This document shows positions 16,743-25,703 of a DNA stretch of 64,000 bases, piece by piece; the first letter of the stretch is position 1; each line of letters opens with the position of its first letter. Origin of the DNA: Micromonospora sp. CCTCC AA 2012012 (GTDB taxonomy: Bacteria; Actinomycetota; Actinomycetes; Mycobacteriales; Micromonosporaceae); assembly GCF_040499845.1 (NCBI RefSeq), contig NZ_CP159342.1, positions 744,001 to 808,000 on the forward strand, given 5' to 3'. The notes under the pieces were generated by a model. The model was not told where the DNA came from, did not search any database, and was given only the letters and a program-made list of their open reading frames with translations. The position numbers and the translations under genes are program-made.

Positions 16743-18044
16743 ATGACCTCCGACGACCTGCTGGCCCGGCACCGGGCCGTGCTCCCGTCCTGGATGCCGC
16801 TCTACTACGACGAGCCGATCGAGCTGGTCTCCGGCTCGGGTCGCCGGGTCACCGACGCGCAGGGCCGCACCTATCTGGACTTCTTCGGCGGCGTGCTGAC
16901 CAACATGATCGGCTACGACATCCCGGAGATCCGGGAGGCGGTCGAGCGGCAGGTGGCCACCGGCATCGTGCACAGCTCCACGCTCTATCTGATCCGCCAG
17001 CAGGTCGAGCTGGCCGAGAAGGTCGCCCGGGTCTCCGGCATCCCCGACGCCCGGGTCTTCTTCACCAACTCCGGCACCGAGGCGAACGAGGCGGCGCTGC
17101 TGGTCGCCACCAACCATCGCCGCTCGCACCAGATCCTCGCCGTGCGCAACAGCTACCACGGCCGGTCGTACGCGGCGATGGGCGTCACCGGCAACCGGAG
17201 CTGGTCGGCCAGCGCGCTCAACCCGCTCCAGGTGGCCTGGCTGCACTCCGGCGAGCGGCTGCGTGGCCTGCTGTCCCGGCTGGGCCCCGACGAGCAGGTC
17301 GACGCGGCGGTGGAGGATCTGCGCGAGGTGCTCGCCACCCAGACCGCCGGGGACGTGGCGTGCCTGATCGCCGAGCCGATCCAGGGCGTCGGCGGCTTCG
17401 TGCACCCGCCGGACGGTCTCTTCGCCGCCTGGAAGAAGGTGCTCGACGAGTCCGGCATCCTCTTCGTCGCCGACGAGGTGCAGACCGGCTGGGGGCGCAC
17501 CGGTGAGCACTTCTGGGGCTACCAGGCGCACGGCGTCACGCCGGACCTGCTCACCTTCGCCAAGGGCATCGGCAACGGCTTCGCCCTCGCGGGCGTGGTC
17601 GGCCGGGCCGACGTGCTGGAGTCGGTGCCGGCGATCAGCTTCTCCACCTTCGGCGGCAACCCGGTCTCCACGGCCGCCGGCAACGCCGTCCTGGACTACC
17701 TGCTCGACCACGACCTCCAGGCCAACGCGGCGCGCGTCGGCGCGATCCTCGCCGACGGCCTGCGGTCCGCCGTCGGCGACCTCGACTGCGTCGCCGAGGT
17801 ACGCGGCAAGGGGCTGATGCTCGGCGTCGAGTTCGTCCGGCCCGGCACGACCGAGGCCGACCCGGCGATGACCGTCCGGGTCTTCGAGGCGTGCAAGGCC
17901 GGCGGGCTGCTCGCCGGCAAGGGCGGCCTCTACGGCAACGTGCTGCGGATGGGTCCGCCGCTGACGCTGACCGAGGAGGAGGCGCGCGAGGGGCTCGCCA
18001 TCCTGGTCGACGCGATCCGGTGCAGCGCGGAGGTCGCGGCATGA
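16743..18044 (+). CDS. class III PLP-dependent aminotransferase (aspartate aminotransferase family; likely omega-amino acid:pyruvate or GABA type)
   Basis: The 433-residue enzyme has fold-type I class III features: FFTNSGTEANEAALL near residue 102, IAEPIQGVGGF, FVADEVQTGWGRTG with the PLP-contacting Asp, and TFAKGIGNGF with the Schiff-base Lys. It likely moves the amino group of beta-alanine or GABA to an alpha-keto acid, giving a semialdehyde. The next gene oxidises such products and overlaps by 4 nt (ATGA), forming an operon. ATG 16743 follows GAAGGG. The region upstream (16494-16742) holds the promoter; no clear operator was seen there. Confidence 0.9.
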   Translation: MTSDDLLARHRAVLPSWMPLYYDEPIELVSGSGRRVTDAQGRTYLDFFGGVLTNMIGYDIPEIREAVERQVATGIVHSSTLYLIRQQVELAEKVARVSGIPDARVFFTNSGTEANEAALLVATNHRRSHQILAVRNSYHGRSYAAMGVTGNRSWSASALNPLQVAWLHSGERLRGLLSRLGPDEQVDAAVEDLREVLATQTAGDVACLIAEPIQGVGGFVHPPDGLFAAWKKVLDESGILFVADEVQTGWGRTGEHFWGYQAHGVTPDLLTFAKGIGNGFALAGVVGRADVLESVPAISFSTFGGNPVSTAAGNAVLDYLLDHDLQANAARVGAILADGLRSAVGDLDCVAEVRGKGLMLGVEFVRPGTTEADPAMTVRVFEACKAGGLLAGKGGLYGNVLRMGPPLTLTEEEAREGLAILVDAIRCSAEVAA

Positions 18045-19534
18045 GCGGGAGCATCGGGCACTTCGTCGACGGCAAGCGGATCGGGGGCAGCTCCGAGCGG
18101 CGCGCCGACGTCTTCGACCCGGCCACCGGTCGGCGTACCGGTGCGGTGGAGCTGGCCTGCGCCGCGGACGTGGCGCGGGCGGTCGAGGCCGCCGAGCGGG
18201 CCGCGCGGAGCTGGCGGGACGCCTCTCTTTCCAAGCGGACGGCGGTGCTCTTCGCGCTCCGCGAGCTGGTCCACGCCCGCCGCGACCGGCTGGCCGAGCT
18301 GATCACCGCCGAGCACGGCAAGGTGCTCGCGGACGCGGCGGGCGAGGTGCAGCGCGGCCTGGAGGTGATCGAGTACGCCTGCGGCATCCCCTCGGCGCTG
18401 CGCGGCGGCTTCTCGGAGAACGTCTCCACCGAGGTCGACTCCTACAGCCTGCGTCAGCCGCTCGGGGTGGTGGCGGTGATCTCGCCGTTCAACTTCCCGG
18501 TGATGGTGCCGCTGTGGTTCGTGCCGGTCGCCATCGCCTGCGGCAACGCGGTGGTGCTGAAGCCGAGCGAGAAGACCCCGAGCGCGGCGCTGCTGCTGGC
18601 CGAGTGGTTCGCCGAGGCGGGCCTGCCCGACGGGGTGTTCAACGTGGTCAACGGCGACAAGGAGGCGGTGGACGCGCTGCTGGACCACCCCGGGGTGAAG
18701 GCGGTCTCGTTCGTCGGCTCCACCCCGGTCGCCCGCTATGTGCACCAGCGCGGGTCGATGGCGGGCAAGCGGGTGCAGGCGCTCGGCGGGGCGAAGAACC
18801 ACATGGTGGTGCTCCCCGACGCCGACCTGGACCTGGCGGCCGACGCGGCGGTCAACGCCGGCTTCGGTTCGGCGGGGGAGCGGTGCATGGCGATCTCCGC
18901 CCTGGTGGCGGTGGAACCGGTCGCCGACGCCCTGGTGGCGAGGATCGCCGAGCGGATGGCCGGGTTGCGCACCGGTGACGGTCGGCGGGGCTGCGACATG
19001 GGCCCGCTGGTGACCGCCGCGCACGCGGCGAAGGTCCGCTCCTACGTGGAGTCCGGGGTCGCGGCCGGCGCGGTGCCGGTGGTGGACGGGCGGGACACCG
19101 TCCCGGACGGCGCGGCGGAGGGCTTCTGGCTGGGCCCGACGCTCTTCGACCACGTCACCCCGCAGATGTCGATCTACACGGACGAGATCTTCGGCCCGGT
19201 GCTCAGCGTGCTGCGGGTCGGCTCGTACGACGAGGCGGTCGAGCTGGTCAACGCCAACCCGTACGGCAACGGCACGGCGATCTTCACCAACGACGGTCGC
19301 GCCGCCCGGCGCTACCAGCACGAGGTGGAGGTCGGCATGGTCGGGATCAACGTGCCGATCCCGGTGCCGATGGCGTACTACTCCTTCGGCGGCTGGAAGG
19401 CGTCGCTCTTCGGCGACCTGCACGCGCACGGCGCCGACGGGGTCGCCTTCTTCACCCGGGGCAAGGTGGTCACCAGCCGCTGGCCCGACCCGAGCGGCGG
19501 TGGGGTCAACCTCGGCTTCCCCACCCAGACCTGA
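18041..19534 (+). CDS. mmsA: CoA-acylating methylmalonate-semialdehyde dehydrogenase
   Basis: The 497-residue aldehyde dehydrogenase converts methylmalonate or malonate semialdehyde to propionyl- or acetyl-CoA with NAD and CoA. The NAD-binding FVGSTPVARYVHQRG motif and the catalytic Cys in GSAGERCMAIS are visible, and the sequence lacks the usual Glu of hydrolytic dehydrogenases at the FGGAKNHMVV position, as in MmsA. It overlaps the aminotransferase start-to-stop, so the pair probably degrades beta-alanine or valine/thymine products. Its 3' end overlaps the convergent acyltransferase gene by 29 bp. Confidence 0.93.
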   Translation: MSGSIGHFVDGKRIGGSSERRADVFDPATGRRTGAVELACAADVARAVEAAERAARSWRDASLSKRTAVLFALRELVHARRDRLAELITAEHGKVLADAAGEVQRGLEVIEYACGIPSALRGGFSENVSTEVDSYSLRQPLGVVAVISPFNFPVMVPLWFVPVAIACGNAVVLKPSEKTPSAALLLAEWFAEAGLPDGVFNVVNGDKEAVDALLDHPGVKAVSFVGSTPVARYVHQRGSMAGKRVQALGGAKNHMVVLPDADLDLAADAAVNAGFGSAGERCMAISALVAVEPVADALVARIAERMAGLRTGDGRRGCDMGPLVTAAHAAKVRSYVESGVAAGAVPVVDGRDTVPDGAAEGFWLGPTLFDHVTPQMSIYTDEIFGPVLSVLRVGSYDEAVELVNANPYGNGTAIFTNDGRAARRYQHEVEVGMVGINVPIPVPMAYYSFGGWKASLFGDLHAHGADGVAFFTRGKVVTSRWPDPSGGGVNLGFPTQT

Positions 19535-20873
19535 GCAGCCGCAGCACTCCCGCCCCGGCCAGGTACGCCACCAGCGCCGGGGCGGGCAGCCCCAGCGGTT
19601 CCGGGGCGGCCTTGCGGGTCAGGCTGTTCAGCAGCAGCCCCGCCACCACGCCCGCGTAGCCGGCCACGACAGCCCCGGTGCGCAGGGGCATCCGTCCGCC
19701 GTGCCGGGCCGCCGCCGGGTCACCGGGCGCGGCGGACCGCCGGCTGCGCGCTTCGATCGGGCCGAAGACGGCGACCAGCGCCGCCAGCACCACGGCGAGC
19801 GCGGCCAGCCAGGGGACCCGCCACGCCCACCACGCCGCCGAGCCGACCCGGGGGGTGGGCAGCACGCCGAGCGCGTCGAGCAGCCCGACCAGCAGCACGG
19901 CGGCGGTCAGGTGCCAGAGGAAGACGGTCAGCACCACCGCGTTGACCGCGATCACCGCCTGCCACGGGGCGCGGCGGCGCAGCCAGCGGGTGGCCGGGTC
20001 GCGCAGCAGCAGGACCAGCCCGAGCTGGGTGGTGGCCGCCGCGAGCAGCGCCAGGCTCGGCGGCGCGGCGTTGTCCAGCCGCTCGCCGGGCACGTTCAAC
20101 ATCACCACCGGGTACGGCCCGGGCACCGTCAGCAGGATCAGCGTGAGCAGCCCGCCGGCCAGCAGCACCAGCGCGGCCCGGCGGGACGTGGGCAGTCGGC
20201 GGCGGCGCGGCAGGTCCGGGGAGCGGGCGTCGTACCAGGCGAAGCCGACCTGGTGCACGGCCAGCCAGCCGAAGAGGTAGTTCCCGGTCGCCAGGCCGGC
20301 CGGCCCGAGCAGCCGGCCCAGGTCGCCGAGCGCCACCAGACCGACCAGCACCAGCGGCACGACCAGGCCGTAGCGGCGGTGCAGGGCGTACATCGGTGGG
20401 GTCAGCGGCACCACCACCAGGTAGGCGACGAGGAACCAGAGCGGGATGGTGGCGAACCAGACCACGGTGCGGACCTCGGTGGCGGCGGCACCGCGGGATG
20501 ACGCCACGGCGGCGCCCACCGCCAGCACCACCAGCAGTGCGGTGGTGGGGCGGACCAGCCGCGCGCTCCGGTCGACCAGCCAGTCGGTGGCGCCGCCGCC
20601 CCGGGCGCGGTGGGTGGCCAGTGCGGCGGCGTTGGCGTACCCGCCGACCAGGAAGAAGACCGGCATCACCTGGGCCACCCAGGTCAGCGGCCAGACCCAG
20701 GGCAGGTCGCCCAGGGCGGAGTGCCCGGTGGGTCGGCCGGTCGGGTCGTGACCGATGACGGTGATGCCCCAGTGACCGATCACGACCATGGTGATGGCGA
20801 GCGCCCGGAGCAGGTCGACGTACCGCTCCCGGGTGGCCGGAGTGCGCTCGGCGAGCTGCCGCAGGCGGCGCAT
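19506..20873 (-). CDS. acyltransferase 3 family membrane protein
   Basis: The 455-residue protein has about ten membrane helices and the N-terminal signature YVDLLRALAITMVVIGHW, whose His is the likely catalytic base of OafA/acyltransferase-3 enzymes. A second feature is MPVFFLVGGYANAAAL. Such proteins acetylate sugars or lipids at the membrane. No sugar-biosynthesis genes adjoin it, so the acceptor is unknown. It converges on mmsA with a short overlap of coding ends. Confidence 0.85.
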   Translation of the reverse strand: MRRLRQLAERTPATRERYVDLLRALAITMVVIGHWGITVIGHDPTGRPTGHSALGDLPWVWPLTWVAQVMPVFFLVGGYANAAALATHRARGGGATDWLVDRSARLVRPTTALLVVLAVGAAVASSRGAAATEVRTVVWFATIPLWFLVAYLVVVPLTPPMYALHRRYGLVVPLVLVGLVALGDLGRLLGPAGLATGNYLFGWLAVHQVGFAWYDARSPDLPRRRRLPTSRRAALVLLAGGLLTLILLTVPGPYPVVMLNVPGERLDNAAPPSLALLAAATTQLGLVLLLRDPATRWLRRRAPWQAVIAVNAVVLTVFLWHLTAAVLLVGLLDALGVLPTPRVGSAAWWAWRVPWLAALAVVLAALVAVFGPIEARSRRSAAPGDPAAARHGGRMPLRTGAVVAGYAGVVAGLLLNSLTRKAAPEPLGLPAPALVAYLAGAGVLRLLRSGWGSRG

Positions 20874-21065
20874 GGGCCCAGGCTATGTCAGCCCCGGTTG
20901 GCCGGTGCTGATAACGGTTCGGCCGTCGGGTCTTGTGATCCGCGTCCCGCTGTCGTAGAAATTCTTCAACAACTTTGCGTGAGCTGAAGACAAGCGACAG
21001 CACCGTGCCTCGACCCGACGGCCGCCACCCCCAGCGGACGCCCGTACCCGAACCGAGGAGATGTG

Positions 21066-22484
21066 ATGAACAGGCGTGACATCCTGCGGCGCAGCGCTGC
21101 CGCCGGCCTGCTGGCCACCCCCGCCGCCGGCCTGCTCGCCGGCTGCGCGACCTCCGGCGGCGACGACGACAAGGGCGACGCCGGCACCTACCAGGGCACC
21201 AAGAGCGCGCAGAACCCGCTGGGCGTCAAGGAGGACGCCCCGCTGGAGGTGGTGATCTTCAACGGCGGCTTCGGCGAGGAGTACGCCAAGGCCCACGAGG
21301 CGATGTACCGGGAGGCCCACCCGAAGGCGAAGATCAACCACTCCGCCACCCAGGAGATCAACAAGACGCTCCAGCCCCGCTTCGTCGACGGCACCCCGCC
21401 CGACGTGGTGAACAACTCCGGCGCCGGCCAGATCGACCCCGGTGGCCTGGTCGCCCAGAACGCCCTCGCCGACCTCGGCGAGCTGCTCGCCGCGCCGAGC
21501 CTCGACATCCCCGGCAAGAGCGTCAAGGACACCCTGCTCCCCGGCGCCGTCGAGGTCGGCTCCTACGACGGCCGGTTCCTGGTGATGAACTACACCTACA
21601 CCGTCTACGGCATCTGGCACTCCACCAAACTCTTCACCGAGCGCAACTGGCAGTACGCCAAGACCTGGGACGAGCACATCGCCCTCTGCAAGCAGATCAA
21701 GGCCGCCGGCATCGCCCCCTGGACGTACGCGGGCCAGCACCCGCGCTACATGAGCTGGCCGCTGATCTCCACCGCGATCAAGTTCGGCGGCCCGTCGGTC
21801 GCCACCGCGATCGACAACCTGGAGCCCAACGCCTGGAAGTCCGACGCGATGAAGGCCGCCGCCGACGCCTGGTACCAGATCGTCAAGGACAAGTTCATCC
21901 TCGACGGATCGCCCGGCCTGGACCACAAGCAGTCGCAGACCGCCTGGTGCCAGGGCAAGGCCGCCTTCATCTCCTGCGGCTCCTGGCTGGAGAGCGAGCA
22001 GAAGGACGTCACCCCGGCCGGGTTCGACATGACCGTCGCCCCGACGCCCAGCCTGAGCAGCGGCGACAAGCTGCCGTTCGAGGCGATCCGCGGCACCGCC
22101 GGTGAGCCGTTCATCGTCCCGGCCAAGGCGAAGAACGTCGCCGGCGGCCGGGAATACCTGCGTACGATGCTCTCCCGCAAGGGCGCCCAGGACTTCACCA
22201 GGAAGGTCGCCAGCCTCACCGTGGTGGCCGGCGCCACCGACGGCGTCGAGCTGCCGTTCGGGCTGTCCACCGTGGTCAAGGCGCTGGAGGCCTCCGGCGC
22301 GAACGGCTTCAACTGGGTCTACAACAACTACTACCGCAAGCTGGAGCGCAACCTCGTCGACGCCGCCTGCGGCGAGTTCTTCAGCGGCCGGTCCACCCCG
22401 GCGCAGTTCCTCGACCAGTGCCAGAAGGGCGCCGACTCGATCGCCCAGGACAGCTCGATCAAGAAGTACAAGCGGGCCGCGTGA
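21066..22484 (+). CDS. ngcE: NgcE-type ABC transporter substrate-binding lipoprotein (cassette 1)
   Basis: The 472-residue lipoprotein has basic residues, a hydrophobic stretch and a lipobox ending LLAGC (Cys27). The mature part resembles the Streptomyces NgcE protein that binds GlcNAc and diacetylchitobiose: LEVVIFNGGFGEEYAKAHE at the start and DSSIKKYKRAA at the end. A paralogue with the same layout lies at 30237. Two permease genes follow without an ATPase. GAGGAG lies 5 nt before ATG 21066. Confidence 0.9.
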   Translation: MNRRDILRRSAAAGLLATPAAGLLAGCATSGGDDDKGDAGTYQGTKSAQNPLGVKEDAPLEVVIFNGGFGEEYAKAHEAMYREAHPKAKINHSATQEINKTLQPRFVDGTPPDVVNNSGAGQIDPGGLVAQNALADLGELLAAPSLDIPGKSVKDTLLPGAVEVGSYDGRFLVMNYTYTVYGIWHSTKLFTERNWQYAKTWDEHIALCKQIKAAGIAPWTYAGQHPRYMSWPLISTAIKFGGPSVATAIDNLEPNAWKSDAMKAAADAWYQIVKDKFILDGSPGLDHKQSQTAWCQGKAAFISCGSWLESEQKDVTPAGFDMTVAPTPSLSSGDKLPFEAIRGTAGEPFIVPAKAKNVAGGREYLRTMLSRKGAQDFTRKVASLTVVAGATDGVELPFGLSTVVKALEASGANGFNWVYNNYYRKLERNLVDAACGEFFSGRSTPAQFLDQCQKGADSIAQDSSIKKYKRAA

Positions 22485-22546
22485 CGTCCCCGGTGGGGGC
22501 GGGACACACCCGCCTCCACCGGCCGAGCCGGAGAGGGGTCGCGCGG

Positions 22547-23455
22547 ATGCGACACGGCAGATTCCCGCTGATCGTCAGCTTCCTGCTGCCACCGCTGGTG
22601 CTGTACGGCGTCTTCGTGCTCTCGCCGTACCTCCAGGCCTTCCAGATCTCGACCACCGACTGGCTGGGCTACTCGGCGCAGGCCGACCCGGTCGGCCTGG
22701 CCAACTTCCGCACCCTGCTGCACGACGGGTACGTCTGGAACGCGCTGACCAACAACGCGATCCTGCTGGCCGTGGTGCCGGTGCTGACCATCGTGCTCGG
22801 CCTCTTCTTCGCCACCATGCTCACCATGGGCGGACGCAAGGGCCGGGCCGGGGTCACCGGCGTGCGCGGCAGCGCGGTCTACCGGCTGGTCTACTTCTTC
22901 CCGCAGGTGCTCTCGGTGGTGATCATCGCGCTGCTGTGGAAGGAGATCTACCACCCGACCACCGGCCTGCTCAACGGCGCGCTGCGGTCGGTCGGCCTGC
23001 CCACGCCGGCCTGGCTCGGCGATCCGCGGTTCGCCTTCTGGTGCGTGCTGGCGGTGATGGTCTGGAGCAACGTCGGCTTCTACGTGGTGCTCTTCGGCGC
23101 CGCCATGCAGGCCATCCCGCGCGACATCTACGAGGCGGTGCTGCTCGACGGCGCCTCCCGCGCGGTGATGCTGCGCCGGATCACCATCCCGCTGCTCTGG
23201 GACACCGTCCAGGTGGCCTGGATCTATCTGGCCATCGCCGCGCTGGACGGGTTCATCCTGGTCCAGTTGATGACCAACGGCGGCCCGAACTTCTCCTCCG
23301 ACGTGATCGGCATGCGGATGTACGACACCGCCTTCGGCAGCGAGACCAAGTTCGGGTACGCCTCGGCGATCGGCGTGGTGATGTTCTTCCTGACCCTCTC
23401 GGTGGCGGTGCTGGCACTACGGGCCGCCCGGCGCGAACGGATCGAGTACTCTTGA
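22547..23455 (+). CDS. sugar ABC transporter permease (NgcF-like, cassette 1)
   Basis: The 302-residue protein has six predicted membrane helices. The cytoplasmic EAA loop, YEAVLLDGASRAVMLRRITIP, contacts the ATPase. It is the first permease subunit of the amino-sugar importer. ATG 22547 (MRHGRFPLI) follows GGAGAGGGG; a GTG at 22481 overlapping the binding-protein stop is also open but would add an atypical 22-residue leader. Confidence 0.9.
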   Translation: MRHGRFPLIVSFLLPPLVLYGVFVLSPYLQAFQISTTDWLGYSAQADPVGLANFRTLLHDGYVWNALTNNAILLAVVPVLTIVLGLFFATMLTMGGRKGRAGVTGVRGSAVYRLVYFFPQVLSVVIIALLWKEIYHPTTGLLNGALRSVGLPTPAWLGDPRFAFWCVLAVMVWSNVGFYVVLFGAAMQAIPRDIYEAVLLDGASRAVMLRRITIPLLWDTVQVAWIYLAIAALDGFILVQLMTNGGPNFSSDVIGMRMYDTAFGSETKFGYASAIGVVMFFLTLSVAVLALRAARRERIEYS

Positions 23456-24357
23456 CCACCGTCGACTCCGGCGCCCCGCCGGTCCGGGCGACCGCGCCCG
23501 AGCGCACCACCGACCGGCCGCCGCGCCGGGAGCTGGGCGTGGCGAACGCGTTCTCGCACGGCTTCCTGCTGCTCTGGGCGGCGATGACGCTGCTGCCGCT
23601 GGCCTGGCTCTTCCTCAGCTCGCTCAAGGACAACGGCGAGATCCTGGCCGACCCGTGGGGGCTGCCGGGGCGGCTGCGCCTGGACAACTGGGCGCGGGCC
23701 TGGACGACGGCGCACATCGGCCGGTACTTCCTCAACAGCGCGGTGGTCGTGGCCGGCTCGCTGACCCTGACCATGCTGCTCGGCGCCACGGCCGCGTACG
23801 TCTTCGCCCGGTACGACTTCCGGGGCCGGCAGGTGCTCTACTATCTCTTCGTCGGCGGCATGATGTTCCCGGTCTTCCTCGCCCTGGTGCCGCTCTTCTT
23901 CGTGGTGCGCAACGCCGGCCTCTTCGGCACCTGGACCGGTCTGATCCTGGTCTACACCGCCTACTCGCTGCCGTTCACGGTCTTCTTCCTGACCGCGTTC
24001 TTCCGGACCCTGCCGACGGCCGTGGCGGAGGCCGCGCTGATCGACGGCTGCGGCCACTTCCGGCTCTTCTTCCGGGTGATGCTGCCGATGGCGCGACCGG
24101 GACTGATCAGTGTCGGGATTTTCAACTTCCTCAGCCACTGGAACCAGTTCCTGCTGCCGCAGGTGCTGATGCAGGGCGACGAGTCGAAGTGGATGCTCGC
24201 CCAGGGGCTGAACGCGCTCGCCGTCAACCAGGGCTACGCCGGCGACTACGCGCAACTCTTCGCCGGCCTCGCCATCGCCGTGCTCCCGGTGCTGGTGGTC
24301 TACGTCGCCTTCCAGCGCCAGATCCAGGCGGGGCTGACCGCCGGCCAGCTCAAGTGA
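23452..24357 (+). CDS. sugar ABC transporter permease (NgcG-like, cassette 1), TTG start
   Basis: The 301-residue protein has six membrane helices and the EAA loop AEAALIDGCGHFRLFFRVMLP. It is the second permease of cassette 1. The first plausible in-frame start is TTG 23452, which overlaps the preceding TGA as TTGA and predicts tight translational coupling. The N-terminal 25 residues are Pro/Arg-rich and cytoplasmic. No ATP-binding gene follows. Confidence 0.88.
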   Translation: MTTVDSGAPPVRATAPERTTDRPPRRELGVANAFSHGFLLLWAAMTLLPLAWLFLSSLKDNGEILADPWGLPGRLRLDNWARAWTTAHIGRYFLNSAVVVAGSLTLTMLLGATAAYVFARYDFRGRQVLYYLFVGGMMFPVFLALVPLFFVVRNAGLFGTWTGLILVYTAYSLPFTVFFLTAFFRTLPTAVAEAALIDGCGHFRLFFRVMLPMARPGLISVGIFNFLSHWNQFLLPQVLMQGDESKWMLAQGLNALAVNQGYAGDYAQLFAGLAIAVLPVLVVYVAFQRQIQAGLTAGQLK

Positions 24358-24447
24358 AGGGCCGCCCACCAGGAGTTACGGGGCAGCGGGACCGGCGGGG
24401 GCTCCTCTATGGTGGGCCGGCACATTCACCGGAACGACGGGGATCTC

Positions 24448-24930
24448 ATGTTTGAGCTTGTCTACGAACTGCTGCTGATGCTCGGCGGCATCGCGATGAT
24501 CGTCACGGGTCTGGCCATCCGGGAGCAGGGCACCGGCTCCCGGATCCTGAACGCCGTCATCGGCCTCGCCTTCTTCTGCTACGGCTTCTATCTCATGTTC
24601 CTCGCTCCGGTGGGCACCCGGTACCGGATCTTCTTCTACGCGTTCATCCTGCCGATCCTGCTCATCGTGCGGGCGGTCAAGGCGCGCAAGGAGGCGAAGG
24701 AGGCCAGAGAGGCGGCGGCCGTGCACCACCAGGTCGTCCCCGGTCAGGTCTACCCGGCCGCCCCGGGCCAGCCCGCGCAGGGCTGGCCGGCTCCCGGCCA
24801 GGCCGCGCCGCAAGGCCACCCCGGCGAGGCCCCGCAGGGCCAGTACCCGCCGCAGGGCGGCTATGGCCCGGCGCCGCAGGGCCAGTACGGCCAGGTGCCG
24901 CAGGGGCAGCCGGGCCACCCGACGGCCTGA
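24448..24930 (+). CDS. small membrane protein with Pro/Gln/Gly-rich tail
   Basis: The 160-residue protein has three hydrophobic segments (about residues 5-25, 35-52 and 59-74), a basic Lys/Arg/Glu linker (VKARKEAKEAREAA), and a tail of imperfect PQGQYPPQGGYGP-like repeats. Such disordered tails occur in actinobacterial membrane proteins, but the function is unknown. It follows the permease gene by 90 bp and may be a separate unit. Confidence 0.75.
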   Translation: MFELVYELLLMLGGIAMIVTGLAIREQGTGSRILNAVIGLAFFCYGFYLMFLAPVGTRYRIFFYAFILPILLIVRAVKARKEAKEAREAAAVHHQVVPGQVYPAAPGQPAQGWPAPGQAAPQGHPGEAPQGQYPPQGGYGPAPQGQYGQVPQGQPGHPTA

Positions 24931-24985
24931 GCGCATCACCTCCGGCGACGGCCGGTCGACCCGGGTCGGCCGGCCGTCGTTCCGC

Positions 24986-25015
24986 TTGACCGGTAGGAAA
25001 TCTCCTACCTATTGT
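24986..25015 (+). promoter_or_regulatory. promoter with an operator palindrome filling the spacer (VOC-ArsR-SRPBCC operon)
   Basis: A -35 TTGACC (24986-24991) and a -10 TATTGT (25010-25015) are 18 bp apart. The spacer is exactly the inverted repeat GGTAGGA-aatc-TCCTACC (24992-25009). The ATG lies 6 nt after the -10, so the transcript is nearly leaderless. The ArsR protein of the same operon is the obvious candidate repressor. Confidence 0.72.
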
Positions 25016-25021
25016 GGCGGC

Positions 25022-25396
25022 ATGAGTGTCACCCACGTGCGACTGGTCTCCGTGCCGGTCCGGGACCAGGACCGGGCCCGCGACTTCTATGTCGACACGC
25101 TCGGCTTCGACCTGGTCCGGGACAACCCGATGGGGCCCGGCGGCCGCTGGGTCCAGGTCGCGCCCAAGGGGGCCGCGACGGCGCTGACCCTGGTCACCTG
25201 GTTCCCCACCATGCCGCCCGGCTCGCTCAAGGGCCTGGTCCTGGAGACCGACGACCTCGACGGCGATGTCGCCCGGCTGCGCGCGCGAGGCGTGGTGTTC
25301 GCCGAGGACGGCATCCTGACCGCGCCGTGGGGGCGTTACGTGACCTTCGACGACCCGGACGGCAACGGCATCGTGCTCCAGGCCACCCGTGTCTGA
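25022..25396 (+). CDS. VOC family protein (glyoxalase/dioxygenase-like)
   Basis: The 124-residue protein is a single VOC domain: VRLVSVPVRDQDRARDFYVDTLGFDL at the N-terminus and FDDPDGNGIVLQ at the C-terminus, which usually supplies a metal-binding Glu or an Ile/Val variant. The reaction is unknown. It is the first gene of an operon whose ArsR gene overlaps it by 8 nt. The promoter spacer contains a palindrome, so induction by the compound it handles is likely. Confidence 0.88.
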   Translation: MSVTHVRLVSVPVRDQDRARDFYVDTLGFDLVRDNPMGPGGRWVQVAPKGAATALTLVTWFPTMPPGSLKGLVLETDDLDGDVARLRARGVVFAEDGILTAPWGRYVTFDDPDGNGIVLQATRV

Positions 25397-25703
25397 CGTC
25401 TTCGCCGCGCTGGCCAGCCCCACCCGCCGCGAGCTGCTGCGCCTGCTGCGGGAACGGGGCGGGCAACCCGTCGCGCAGCTCGCCGCGCACTTCGACATGC
25501 GCCGCCCCAGCCTCTCGGAGCACCTCAAGGTGCTCAAGGACGCCGGCCTGGTGACCGAGGAGCCGATCGGCCGGCAGCGGCTCTACTCCCTGCGGCCCGA
25601 GCCGCTGCGGGAGGTCGCCGACTGGCTCGGCCCGTACGAGCGGTTCTGGCGGGCCCGCCTGGCCGACCTGCGGGACGTGCTGGACGGGCTGCCGGATGAG
25701 TGA
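25389..25703 (+). CDS. ArsR family transcriptional regulator
   Basis: The 104-residue protein is a winged helix with the ArsR signature FAALASPTRRELLRLL and the recognition helix RPSLSEHLKVLKDAGLV. No Cys pair for metal sensing is present, so it belongs to the non-metal group that commonly partners SRPBCC (AHSA1) proteins. It overlaps the VOC gene upstream and the SRPBCC gene downstream by 8 nt each. It probably represses the operon at the palindrome at 24992-25009. Confidence 0.9.
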   Translation: MSDVFAALASPTRRELLRLLRERGGQPVAQLAAHFDMRRPSLSEHLKVLKDAGLVTEEPIGRQRLYSLRPEPLREVADWLGPYERFWRARLADLRDVLDGLPDE

